Source: DASXYU01 sp036502295 (GTDB lineage Bacteria > Actinomycetota > Actinomycetes > Mycobacteriales > Jatrophihabitantaceae). Taken from it: a stretch of DNA of 64,000 nt. The number at the start of each line of letters is the position of its first letter. Position 1 is the first letter of the stretch. The notes beneath the pieces were generated by a model. The model was not told the DNA's origin. It worked only from the letters and a program-made list of their open reading frames with translations, and made no database searches. The DNA is taken from assembly GCA_036502295.1 (NCBI GenBank), contig DASXYU010000072.1, positions 7,450-71,449 on the forward strand, given 5' to 3'. The position numbers and the translations under genes are program-made. Positions 21,393 to 31,652 of the stretch are shown here, piece by piece.

Positions 21393-21474
21393 GAGTCACG
21401 CGATTGAGCGAGGTGAAGAGCGCTTGCGCTCTCACGCCGAGCGATTGAGCGTTGACGGCCGCGCAGCGGCCGGA

Positions 21475-22200
21475 TCACGCCTCGGCGTCGCTCGCGTCGT
21501 CCGCTTCGTCCGGCTGGGCGGGCAGCGGCACAACCACGCCCGGCACACCGACGTTGTGGGCGCGCAGCCGCCAGATCGCCTCGCCCGGTTCGCCCGACCA
21601 TGTTGTTTTCGCCGCCCCAGGGGCGGACGGTGCCGCGTGGTACTCGACCATCAGCTCGCTCCAGTGGCAGTTCGCCAGCGGACCGAGGCTGTGCACCGTC
21701 TGCGACAGCCCGAGGATCGCCGCCGCGAGCGCCATCGACGTCGCACCGTGGGTCACCAGTACGGCGGTCGGCACGTCGGGCAGCTCCTCGAATACCGCGA
21801 TCGACCGTGCCGCAACTGCATCGCGCGACTCGCCGCCGCGTCCGAACTGGCTGACGTCCTTGCCGGCGATCCACGCGGCGAACTCCTCGGGGTACCGCTC
21901 GGCGACCTCGGGACGGGTCAGTCCCTCCCAGTGGCCGAGTGAGCGTTCCCGCAGCCGGGCGTCGAGGACGAGGTCAAGCCCGGTGATCGCCGCGACCGGG
22001 TCAGCGGTCTGCGCCGCACGCTGGGCATCGGAACTGATGAGGACGTCCGGCCGCAGGGCTGCGATGAGCGGGGCGACCTCGTAGGCCTGCCGCCGTCCGA
22101 CCTCGTCCAACGGCGGGTCCGCCTGCCCCTGGAAGCGGCGCTCAGCGTTCCATGACGTCCTGCCGTGCCGCAGCAGGATGATCCGGCGGCTGTCACTCAC
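21475..22200 (-). CDS. gpgP: Histidine phosphatase, probable glucosyl-3-phosphoglycerate phosphatase
   Basis: A 241-residue histidine phosphatase. The catalytic RHG motif is in IILLRHGRTSWNAERRFQG near residue 11, with the second His in VLVTHGATS. It occupies the position of Rv2419c (GpgP), which dephosphorylates glucosyl-3-phosphoglycerate in methylglucose lipopolysaccharide synthesis. That name comes from synteny and should be read as likely, not shown. Its start overlaps the rsfS stop by 8 bases, so it is probably coupled. Confidence 0.8.
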   Translation of the reverse strand: MSDSRRIILLRHGRTSWNAERRFQGQADPPLDEVGRRQAYEVAPLIAALRPDVLISSDAQRAAQTADPVAAITGLDLVLDARLRERSLGHWEGLTRPEVAERYPEEFAAWIAGKDVSQFGRGGESRDAVAARSIAVFEELPDVPTAVLVTHGATSMALAAAILGLSQTVHSLGPLANCHWSELMVEYHAAPSAPGAAKTTWSGEPGEAIWRLRAHNVGVPGVVVPLPAQPDEADDASDAEA

Positions 22201-22600
22201 TGGCCGGCGGACCCTGAGTAGCGCTCGGGGAGTGCGTGTCGACGGGATCGGTGAACGGGATGAAGGGGCAGTCCTTCCAGAGCCGCTCCAACGCGTAGAA
22301 GACGCGCTCCTCCTGGTGCATCACGTGCACCACGATGTCGCCGTAGTCCAACAGCACCCAGCGGTCGTCGCGGCGGCCCTCCCGGCGGATCGGCTTGGCG
22401 CCTGAGGCGCGCAGTTTCTCCTCCACGGCGTCGACGACGGCCTCGACCTGCCGCTCGTTGTTGCCGGAGGCGATGAGGAAGATGTCGGTGATCGCGAGTT
22501 GTTCGCTGACGTCGATGAGAACGATGTCAGTCGCGAGCTTGTCCGAGGCGGCATGTGCGGCGGCGAGGGCGAGATCGATGGATTCTTGTGTGGCAGGCAT
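22193..22600 (-). CDS. rsfS: Ribosome silencing factor RsfS
   Basis: RsfS binds protein L14 on the 50S subunit and blocks subunit joining when nutrients are low. The 135-residue product shows the family pattern: DIVLIDVSEQLAITDIFLIASG, NERQVEAVVDAVEE, and WVLLDYGDIVVHVMHQEERVFYALERLW, with an acidic C-terminal tail. In most actinobacteria nadD directly precedes it; here an MFS transporter gene is set between them. Confidence 0.96.
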   Translation of the reverse strand: MPATQESIDLALAAAHAASDKLATDIVLIDVSEQLAITDIFLIASGNNERQVEAVVDAVEEKLRASGAKPIRREGRRDDRWVLLDYGDIVVHVMHQEERVFYALERLWKDCPFIPFTDPVDTHSPSATQGPPASE

Positions 22601-22612
22601 CAGGCCCCCAGC

Positions 22613-25281
<2,669 letters not shown>

Positions 25282-25319
25282 CCAGCTCACCTTAGGGGGA
25301 AAGCTAGCCTGAGCGCGTC

Positions 25320-26837
25320 ATGCGTATGCGTACCGTTACCGGCCCCACCGACTCGGTCGTCATCGTCGGGGCGGGTCTCGGCGGGCTCTCCGCCGCTCTG
25401 CACCTCGCCGCTGCCGGGCGGCATGTCACCGTCGTGGAACGCGAGGCGGTTCCCGGCGGGCGCTGCGGGCTGATCCAGGACCACGGGTACCGCTTCGACA
25501 CCGGGCCGACCGTCCTCACCATGCCGGAGCTACTCGCCGAGCCGCTCAACGCCGTCGGCGAGGAGCTGGACGACTGGCTCACCCTCACCCGCCTCGACCC
25601 CGCCTACCGGGCACGCTTCGCCGACGGCAGCCAGCTCGACGTCCGCGCCGACGTCGATGCGATGGCAGATGAGATCGCCGCGGTCTGCGGCGGCAAGGAC
25701 GCCGACGGCTACCGCCGCTTCGTACGCTTTGCGCGCGAGCTCTATGAGCTCGAGCTGCCGCACTTCATCGACCGCAACCTCGACTCACCGCTGCAACTGA
25801 TCGGGGCACCGGCGGCACGTCTGCTCGCGATGGGCGCCTTCGGCCGGCTGGCGAACAAGGTCGGCGACTTCGTGGCCGACGAGCGGCTGCGCCGCGTCCT
25901 GTCGTTCCAGTCGATGTATGCCGGGATGCCACCCGCGAAGGCGCTGGCGATCTACTGCGTCATCACCTACATGGACGCGGTGCGCGGCGTCTACTTCCCG
26001 ACCGGCGGAATGCACGCGGTGCCCCGCGCACTCGCCGGTGCCGCGGTCACACACGGCGTGCGGTTCCGCTACAACACCACGGTCGCCCGCGTCGAGATCA
26101 GCTCGGGCCGCGCCACCGGCGTCCTCACCGCGGAGGGTGAGCGCATCCCGGCCGATGTGGTGCTTGTCAACGCCGACCTGCCGACCGCGTATCGCGAACT
26201 GCTGCCGCCGGGCTACACGCCACGACGCGTCCGGCGGCTGCGCTACTCCCCTTCGGCGGTCGTCCTGCACAGCGGCTCGGCGAGGACGTTCCCCCACACC
26301 CTGCATCACACGATCGACTTCGGTTCGGCGTGGGAGTCGACCTTCGACCGCATCGTGACGCGCGGTGAGGTGATGGACGACCCGTCCTTCCTGCTCACGA
26401 CACCGACGCTCACCGATGCCTCGCTCGCCCCCGCCGGACGCCATGCGCGCTACGTCCTCTTCCCGGTGCCGAACCTGGATCACCGGCACCTGATCGACTG
26501 GCGCAGCGACCGCTCCCGCTACCGCGACCACATCGTCGAGACGTTGCAGGCCCGCGGCTACGCCGGCTTCGGCGAGGACGTCGAGGTGGAGCACCTCGTC
26601 ACGCCGCTCGAGTGGCAGGCGCAAGGACTCGCGGCCGGGGCTCCGTTCGCGGCGGCGCACAGCTTCGGCCAGACAGGACCGTTCCGCTCCGCCACCCTCG
26701 ATCGCCGCGTCCCGAACCTCGTCTTCGCCGGGTCCAACACCCAACCCGGGGTGGGCGTGCCCATGGTGCTGATCTCCGGAAAGCTGGCGGCAGCGAGAAT
26801 TACAGGACCTGCGACAGCAGAGAAGATGAACCGGTGA
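25320..26837 (+). CDS. crtI: Phytoene desaturase CrtI
   Basis: CrtI introduces the double bonds that turn phytoene into lycopene, at the membrane, using FAD. The 505-residue protein has the N-terminal dinucleotide-binding fold VVIVGAGLGGLSAAL, the DHGYRFDTGPTVLTMP substrate loop and the C-terminal FAGSNTQPGVGVPMVLISG signature of bacterial-type desaturases. Its stop overlaps the crtB start (GTGA, 26834-26837). A TAGCCT box at 25305-25310 lies 9 bases before the ATG. Confidence 0.95.
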   Translation: MRMRTVTGPTDSVVIVGAGLGGLSAALHLAAAGRHVTVVEREAVPGGRCGLIQDHGYRFDTGPTVLTMPELLAEPLNAVGEELDDWLTLTRLDPAYRARFADGSQLDVRADVDAMADEIAAVCGGKDADGYRRFVRFARELYELELPHFIDRNLDSPLQLIGAPAARLLAMGAFGRLANKVGDFVADERLRRVLSFQSMYAGMPPAKALAIYCVITYMDAVRGVYFPTGGMHAVPRALAGAAVTHGVRFRYNTTVARVEISSGRATGVLTAEGERIPADVVLVNADLPTAYRELLPPGYTPRRVRRLRYSPSAVVLHSGSARTFPHTLHHTIDFGSAWESTFDRIVTRGEVMDDPSFLLTTPTLTDASLAPAGRHARYVLFPVPNLDHRHLIDWRSDRSRYRDHIVETLQARGYAGFGEDVEVEHLVTPLEWQAQGLAAGAPFAAAHSFGQTGPFRSATLDRRVPNLVFAGSNTQPGVGVPMVLISGKLAAARITGPATAEKMNR

Positions 26838-27703
26838 GCGTCGATCTGGCAGCCAGCTACGCGTACTGCCGCCGCCTCAATGCGGCCCACGGCAAGACCT
26901 TCTACCTCGCCACGCTGCTGCTGCCGAAGGCGAAGCGTCCTGCCGTGCACGCCCTCTACGCCTATGCCCGCCACGTCGATGACCTCGTCGACGTCCTCGG
27001 GGATCTCGACGAATCGAAGATCGACGACGAGCGCATCCGTCCGGCCCTGGACGACGCGGTGAACCGCTTCGAGATCCCCGTGCACTATTTCGACGAGTTC
27101 CTCGCCTCGATGCGCATGGACACCCGCGTCACGGAGTACGCGACCTACGCCGAGCTCAAGGAGTACATGTGGGGCTCGGCAGCAGTGATCGGGCTGCAGA
27201 TGCTCCCCGTCCTCGGTCGCGTCACGGAGTCGAGCCCGTGGCCCGAGCCGGAGGCGGTGGCGCTCGGCTACGCCTTCCAGCTCACCAACTTCATCCGCGA
27301 TGTCGGAGAGGATCTGCGCCGCGGCCGCCTCTACCTGCCGGGCGAGGATCTCGCGCGCTTCGGCGTCTCTCGTGCGGACCTGGAGCGGGCCAGTTCCGCT
27401 CAACACAGCGTCACCGGTCCGATCCGCGAGCTGCTCACCTTCGAGATCGAGAGGACGCGTGAGCTGTATGCCCTGGCCCGCGGCGGCATCACGAAGGTGC
27501 ACCGCACGTCGCGGGACTGCCTGCGCACCGCGATCACGCTCTACGGCGGCATCCTCGACCAGGTCGAGCGCAACGACTACGACGTCCTGCGTAGGCGCGC
27601 GCAGGTCGGCCCGCTGCGCCGCGGCGTTGTGGGCACCGGCGGTCTTATCGGCGCTCTCTGGGCGAGAGCCACGAGTCCACCCGCACCCAGATCGACAGGG
27701 TGA
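26834..27703 (+). CDS. crtB: Phytoene synthase CrtB
   Basis: CrtB condenses two geranylgeranyl diphosphates to phytoene. The 289-residue protein has both Asp-rich magnesium-binding regions, YARHVDDLVDVLGDLDE and TNFIRDVGEDLRRGR, and the GYAFQLTNF signature of squalene/phytoene synthases. It starts at GTG 26834 inside the crtI stop. The 3' end overlaps the convergent lycopene cyclase gene by 59 bases. No crtE (geranylgeranyl diphosphate synthase) is in the window. Confidence 0.95.
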   Translation: MSVDLAASYAYCRRLNAAHGKTFYLATLLLPKAKRPAVHALYAYARHVDDLVDVLGDLDESKIDDERIRPALDDAVNRFEIPVHYFDEFLASMRMDTRVTEYATYAELKEYMWGSAAVIGLQMLPVLGRVTESSPWPEPEAVALGYAFQLTNFIRDVGEDLRRGRLYLPGEDLARFGVSRADLERASSAQHSVTGPIRELLTFEIERTRELYALARGGITKVHRTSRDCLRTAITLYGGILDQVERNDYDVLRRRAQVGPLRRGVVGTGGLIGALWARATSPPAPRSTG

Positions 27704-27956
27704 CGAGGACGAGCGCGAAGCCGAAGAGCAGGTCCTCGACCGGGGCGTAGACGATGCGCCAGCCGATGATCGCCCCGGGGTCGTAGCGGACGATCTTCAA
27801 CCCGGTGAGCAGGCCGTTGACGATGAGTTGGAAGAACAGCACGATCGCGTACGCCGTCCAGAACGCCTTGCGGCGGATCAGCACCGTGCGCAGGAGGACG
27901 CAGTCAAGAAGGACGGCGAGCGTCGCGCCGATGACCGCAGTGACCGTGTAGTTCAT
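27645..27956 (-). CDS. crtYd: Lycopene cyclase domain protein, second subunit (CrtYd type)
   Basis: A 103-residue, three-span membrane protein of the heterodimeric actinobacterial lycopene cyclase. The family signature is in IIGWRIVYAPVEDLLFGFALVLVTLSIWV. Two such subunits together cyclise lycopene ends; whether the product is beta (CrtYc/Yd) or epsilon (CrtYe/Yf) rings cannot be told by eye. The ATG overlaps the stop of the first subunit (ATGA, 27953-27956). Its last 59 bases are antisense to the crtB 3' end. Confidence 0.85.
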   Translation of the reverse strand: MNYTVTAVIGATLAVLLDCVLLRTVLIRRKAFWTAYAIVLFFQLIVNGLLTGLKIVRYDPGAIIGWRIVYAPVEDLLFGFALVLVTLSIWVRVDSWLSPRERR

Positions 27957-28291
27957 TCACTCACGATCCAGTGCGGCTTTCGTGCGCGTACCGCCTCCAG
28001 CGCGAGGATCGAACACGTCGGGATCACCAGGAAGAAGAGCAACTCCTCCAGCGGGAGTCGGCCCAGAATCCCGCTGGGCAGCGTGGCACCGAGGAGGTAG
28101 CGGCGGTCATACCACCACGCCCCGTCGTGGATGGCCCAAAGATCCCATGCGCCGAAGAGGACCACCACCGGCAGCAGCGTGATCAGCAGCTGCCGCCACC
28201 GCGCGTAGACGCGGGTACCGAGGGCGAACTCGAGCGGCAATGTGCCAACCAGGCACACCACGAGGATTGCGAGATAGACGATGTGCCGCAC
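27953..28291 (-). CDS. crtYc: Lycopene cyclase domain protein, first subunit (CrtYc type)
   Basis: A 112-residue, three-span protein paired with the next gene. Seen: MRHIVYLAILVVCLVGTLPLEF, the WAIHDGAWWYDRRYLLG stretch with conserved W and D residues, and LPLEELLFFLVIPTCSILALEA, where the PLEE motif matches lycopene cyclases. The GTG start at 28291 lies 16 bases after the stop of the upstream Rv2175c-like gene. Confidence 0.85.
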   Translation of the reverse strand: MRHIVYLAILVVCLVGTLPLEFALGTRVYARWRQLLITLLPVVVLFGAWDLWAIHDGAWWYDRRYLLGATLPSGILGRLPLEELLFFLVIPTCSILALEAVRARKPHWIVSE

Positions 28292-28307
28292 GTCGTATTA
28301 CGGCGTA

Positions 28308-28637
28308 CTACAGCGACGCCGCTTGAGCGCGGCGTTTCACTTCGGTGCCGTGGTTGGCGCGGAGCGCAGCCATCGCAGAGCCTTGCGCCAGCGAGTCGTC
28401 CTCGCCGAAGAGCCAGTCGACGATCTCCGCGTCGCTGAACCGCCCGTCGCGCAGCAGCGAGATCACCGAGGGCAACCCCTTCACGGCAGCGCCGTCCTGG
28501 ATGAAGTCCGCCGGGACGCATCGCACGCCGTTGGCGTTGCGCGCTTCGACGAAGTCGCCTTCCTTCAGCATCCGGTGCACGGCAAGAACGTCGGTGCCGA
28601 GGGCCTCGGCGACATCGGGGATCGTCAGCAGTTCCAT
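28308..28637 (-). CDS. Rv2175c-like DNA-binding protein
   Basis: A 109-residue protein beginning MELLTIPDVAEALGTDVLAVHRML, a winged-helix/excisionase-like fold, followed by FVEARNANGVRCVPADFIQD and a C-terminal helix pair. In M. tuberculosis the homologous Rv2175c binds DNA and is phosphorylated by its neighbour kinase PknL; the pknL homologue here is 3 kb away on the other strand. The ATG at 28637 is preceded by TTAGCT and AGAGG, so either a leaderless or a weak ribosome-site start is possible. Confidence 0.85.
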   Translation of the reverse strand: MELLTIPDVAEALGTDVLAVHRMLKEGDFVEARNANGVRCVPADFIQDGAAVKGLPSVISLLRDGRFSDAEIVDWLFGEDDSLAQGSAMAALRANHGTEVKRRAQAASL

Positions 28638-28656
28638 GCCTCTAGCTAACCAGTGC

Positions 28657-29427
28657 CTAGCTAGCCATTCGCGCGAAGACGGCGTACGTCGTGTAGTGCG
28701 CCGCCACGTCGCCACCGAGCTCATCGATCGCTGCGCCGACGGCGTGCACCACCTCGGCGCGGTGCGCGGGTTCGAGCTGCAGATGGTCGCTGTGCGTCTG
28801 GATCAGCTCTAGCCATTCCGTGGTGTCGTAGCGTCGCTCCCAGGGGTAGGTGCGCAGCTCGACGGCGGCGAGTCTCGGATCGGTCGACCAGTCGGTGATG
28901 TCCAGGCGTCGCCCCTGCACTCCGGCGAAGGTCACCGACTGCAGCAGCGACGGCTCGAGACGGGCGTACACCTCTCGCATCGCCTCCTGCACGTTCAGGT
29001 CAAGCTCCGCGTAGTTCCAGAACGGCACCAGCGTGCCTCTCTGCCGCAACACCGAGACCGCTTTCGCAAGCCCGGCCTCGGGCTCGATCCAGTGCCATGC
29101 CTGGGCGCAGGTGATCAGGTCGAAGCGCCGCCCTGCGTCCTGCCATGCTTCGAAGCCGGAGACCTCGACAGTGATGCCATGCGCACGCGCCACCGCCGCC
29201 ATCTCCGGGTCGATCTCCACGCCGAGGACGTTCAGTCCGCGCGCCGCCAGCAGGCGAGCAGCCTTTCCCGTGCCGCAGCCGACGTCGAGTACGTCCTCTC
29301 CGAGGGCGGCGAGATCGTCGATCAGCGCACTCGGATAGGACGGCCGGAGCCGGTCGTACTCGGCGGCCACCGAGCCGAACGATTCCGCACGCCCACGCTG
29401 CCGGTAGGTCGGTACCGCCTCGGTCAC
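28657..29427 (-). CDS. Class I SAM-dependent methyltransferase
   Basis: A 256-residue methyltransferase (UbiE/COQ5-like). Motif I is VLDVGCGTGKAARLLAARG, the acidic end of strand 2 is VLGVEID, and ITCAQAWHWIEP matches the motif seen in trans-aconitate methyltransferase-like proteins. The C-terminal part, with WLELIQTHSDHL, is usual for that subgroup. Substrate unknown. A CAGGCT box ends 6 bases before the GTG start. It is followed by the Rv2175c-like gene 19 bases on. Confidence 0.85.
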   Translation of the reverse strand: MTEAVPTYRQRGRAESFGSVAAEYDRLRPSYPSALIDDLAALGEDVLDVGCGTGKAARLLAARGLNVLGVEIDPEMAAVARAHGITVEVSGFEAWQDAGRRFDLITCAQAWHWIEPEAGLAKAVSVLRQRGTLVPFWNYAELDLNVQEAMREVYARLEPSLLQSVTFAGVQGRRLDITDWSTDPRLAAVELRTYPWERRYDTTEWLELIQTHSDHLQLEPAHRAEVVHAVGAAIDELGGDVAAHYTTYAVFARMAS

Positions 29428-29439
29428 GACATCAGCCTG

Positions 29440-30687
29440 TCACGCAACAGGGGCCGGGGCGGTGGGTGTGGGCGTCGTCTGTGGCGACGCATAGGTGAAG
29501 GACGCCTCGCTCGCGGCCGAGATGCCCCAGGCGTTAACCACGCGCAGCGGCACCTCGCCGGCCGCATGCTTCGGCACGCGCACGACGAGCGTGGTCGAGG
29601 AGTGCACGATCACCTCGGTCGCGTGCGTCGATCCGAAGAGTACGACCGATCCCGGGCTGAAGTTCCGTCCGGTGATCGTGATGCGTCCTGCCCCGTCGGG
29701 CGAACTCGTCGTCCCGCTCAGTCGGGAGACGATCGGCGACGGTGCCTGCTTGCCCGTGGAGAGTGGCCGCGTCGCTCCGTAGTACTGCGTGGGCAGGACA
29801 TCGACCAGCTGTGCCGTCGAGACCTTGAAGCCGGACTGCGGCGCCTGGATCACCTTGCCGTCACCGATATAGATCGCGACATGGTGGATCCCGGCGACGG
29901 TGTGGTCGTGGGAGAAGAAGACCAGGTCGCCTGGGCGCAGCTCGTCGAGGCTCGGGTGGAACGCGCCGGCCTGCGTGTACTGGGTCGCCGCGTAGTGCAC
30001 GAGGCCCCGATACGGCGCGACGCTGTAGAGGACGAGTCCGGAGCAGTCGAATCCCCACAGCCGGCAGTCGAACCATCCACCGCCGCCGTGGCCCCAGTCG
30101 CACTGCCCGAGGCTCGGGCCGCTCTGCGTGCCGCCGGCCCATGAGTACGGCAGGCCGAGCCACGACTTCGCCCGGGAGACGACCGCCGCACCCACTGCCG
30201 AGGTCCACTTCGTGACGCCGAGTGCACGCGCGCCCTCACTGCGCACGGCGGCCCGCGCCTGATACCGGGCCGAGAGCGCGATGGCCTGAGCGGCGGTCAT
30301 ACCGCCGTTGAGATGTGTAGCGGTGAGCGACAGCGGTTCGTAGCTGAACCGGCCCGTGGCCGTCCTTGCCGAACGGCCCGCGGTAGTCACGACCTGCAGG
30401 TACACCCGGCCGGCAGCGTGCGGCGGCGAGGAGACGAGGAGCACCGAGGACGAGCGCACCTGCACCGAGCGTGCCTTCGTGCCACCGAAGTAGACCGCCT
30501 TCACGTGAGTGAAGTTCGCGCCGACGATGCTGATCAACGAGCCGCCCGCGGTGATGCCCGCGGTGACGTCCATGCTCGCCACGGACGGGGCCGGACGCGA
30601 GGACGTCGCGGCGGCGGCCAACGGCGTGACGGCTCCGATCGCCAGCGCCGCTGCCCCGACCACTGCCATCACGCGAATCACACTCAC
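29440..30687 (-). CDS. Secreted NlpC/P60 peptidoglycan hydrolase flanked by IPT/TIG domains
   Basis: A 415-residue exported protein. After a signal peptide (hydrophobic 8-24) come an IPT/TIG Ig-like domain (VASMDVTAGITAGGSLISIVG...), an NlpC/P60 domain, and a second IPT domain (RITITGRNFSPGSVVLFG) with a Pro/Thr tail. The catalytic Cys is in WGFDCSGLVLYS and the His in GIHHVAIYIGDG. NlpC/P60 enzymes cut the D-Glu-mDAP bond in wall peptides. An NlpC domain sandwiched between two IPT domains is not the usual RipA-like layout. The GTG at 30687 is chosen for the signal peptide; GTG 30683 is an alternative. Confidence 0.87.
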   Translation of the reverse strand: MSVIRVMAVVGAAALAIGAVTPLAAAATSSRPAPSVASMDVTAGITAGGSLISIVGANFTHVKAVYFGGTKARSVQVRSSSVLLVSSPPHAAGRVYLQVVTTAGRSARTATGRFSYEPLSLTATHLNGGMTAAQAIALSARYQARAAVRSEGARALGVTKWTSAVGAAVVSRAKSWLGLPYSWAGGTQSGPSLGQCDWGHGGGGWFDCRLWGFDCSGLVLYSVAPYRGLVHYAATQYTQAGAFHPSLDELRPGDLVFFSHDHTVAGIHHVAIYIGDGKVIQAPQSGFKVSTAQLVDVLPTQYYGATRPLSTGKQAPSPIVSRLSGTTSSPDGAGRITITGRNFSPGSVVLFGSTHATEVIVHSSTTLVVRVPKHAAGEVPLRVVNAWGISAASEASFTYASPQTTPTPTAPAPVA

Positions 30688-30730
30688 GTGATACCCATCG
30701 ACCGCTTGACACAACCGATGGCTCCCAGCG

Positions 30731-31555
30731 TTACGAAACCCGCCAGAGCTCATCGGGCGGCTCGGGCGAGCGCAGGGGCGCCGCGTCGGTGAGCGGTTCG
30801 GCAGCGGCGACGAAGGAGTTGAGTTCGTCAGCGGCCAGTACCCGCTGCGGGAACATCGCGCTCGCAGCCGCCCGCTGGATCGCCGCAACCGGAAGGTCGG
30901 CCCGGGCTGCGGCGAGGACGACGTTGCCGAAGCGCCGAGCTTTCAGCACCGCGGGGTCGGTCCGCAGCGCCACCTCGGGCAACGCAGAACGAACCGCAGC
31001 AACGAGTCGCCGCGTGTAGCGCATCGTGTCCCCATCGGCTGCGTTCACCAGCAGGACGCCGCTCGGCTTGAGCACGCGCGCAACCTCGGCGAAGAACTCG
31101 GCGGTGGTGAGTTCGCCCGGTACCCGTCCTCCGGCGAAGGCGTCGAGGACGAGCATGTCGGCCGAGGCGTCCTTGAGGTCCGCGATGCCGCGACGGCCGT
31201 CCACCGGACGAATCCGGATACGCACCCGCCGCCCGAACGGCAGCCGCGTTCTCACGAGGTCAGTCACCCGCTCGTCGGGCTCCAGCACGATCTGCGCGGA
31301 GTTCGGACGGGTGTGGGCGATGTAGCGCGCGAGTGTGCAGGCGCCGCCGCCCACATGGGTGACGGCCAGCGGCCCCTCGGGCAGGGCGTCCACGACCTCG
31401 GCGAAGGCCTGGACGTACTCGAAATCGAGATAGGTCGGGTCGTCGAGATCCACGTAGGACTGCCGGATCCGGTCGATCAGCAGCAGCCAGCCACCGGGAC
31501 GATCGTCATCGGCGAGGAGCTCGACCGGCTCGCTTTCGTCGTCGTCCTCGCTCAC
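30731..31555 (-). CDS. Spermidine synthase-like methyltransferase-fold protein
   Basis: A 274-residue protein of the spermidine synthase-like family common in actinobacteria. Seen: VTHVGGGACTLARYIAHTRP (nucleotide loop, GGGACT), IVLEPDERVTDLVR and LVLDAFAGGRVPGELTTAEFF. In true spermidine synthases the GGGDG loop and a catalytic Asp are needed; GGGACT departs from this, so polyamine synthesis is doubtful. The GTG at 31555 lies 6 bases after TAAGGT (31562-31567, reverse), a leaderless arrangement. Divergent from pknL. Confidence 0.82.
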   Translation of the reverse strand: MSEDDDESEPVELLADDDRPGGWLLLIDRIRQSYVDLDDPTYLDFEYVQAFAEVVDALPEGPLAVTHVGGGACTLARYIAHTRPNSAQIVLEPDERVTDLVRTRLPFGRRVRIRIRPVDGRRGIADLKDASADMLVLDAFAGGRVPGELTTAEFFAEVARVLKPSGVLLVNAADGDTMRYTRRLVAAVRSALPEVALRTDPAVLKARRFGNVVLAAARADLPVAAIQRAAASAMFPQRVLAADELNSFVAAAEPLTDAAPLRSPEPPDELWRVS

Positions 31556-31640
31556 ATCTCGACCTTACCGAGGCCATTTTGTGGCCATTTTGGCCCTGCG
31601 GCACACGCCAACTTAACGGCCTTTGGGATGGGCGCAACCG

Positions 31641-31646
31641 TAGACT
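31641..31646 (+). promoter_or_regulatory. -10 box for leaderless pknL transcript
   Basis: TAGACT lies 6 bases before the GTG start of pknL and no Shine-Dalgarno is present. This geometry puts the transcription start at or beside the start codon. Confidence 0.55.
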
Positions 31647-31652
31647 CACCCC

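Noticed and set aside
21262..21474. T-box or leucine leader peptide before leuS
   Set aside because: No T-box sequence, specifier stem or Leu-codon run; the hairpins fit termination after gpgP, and the -10 box next to GTG suggests no leader.
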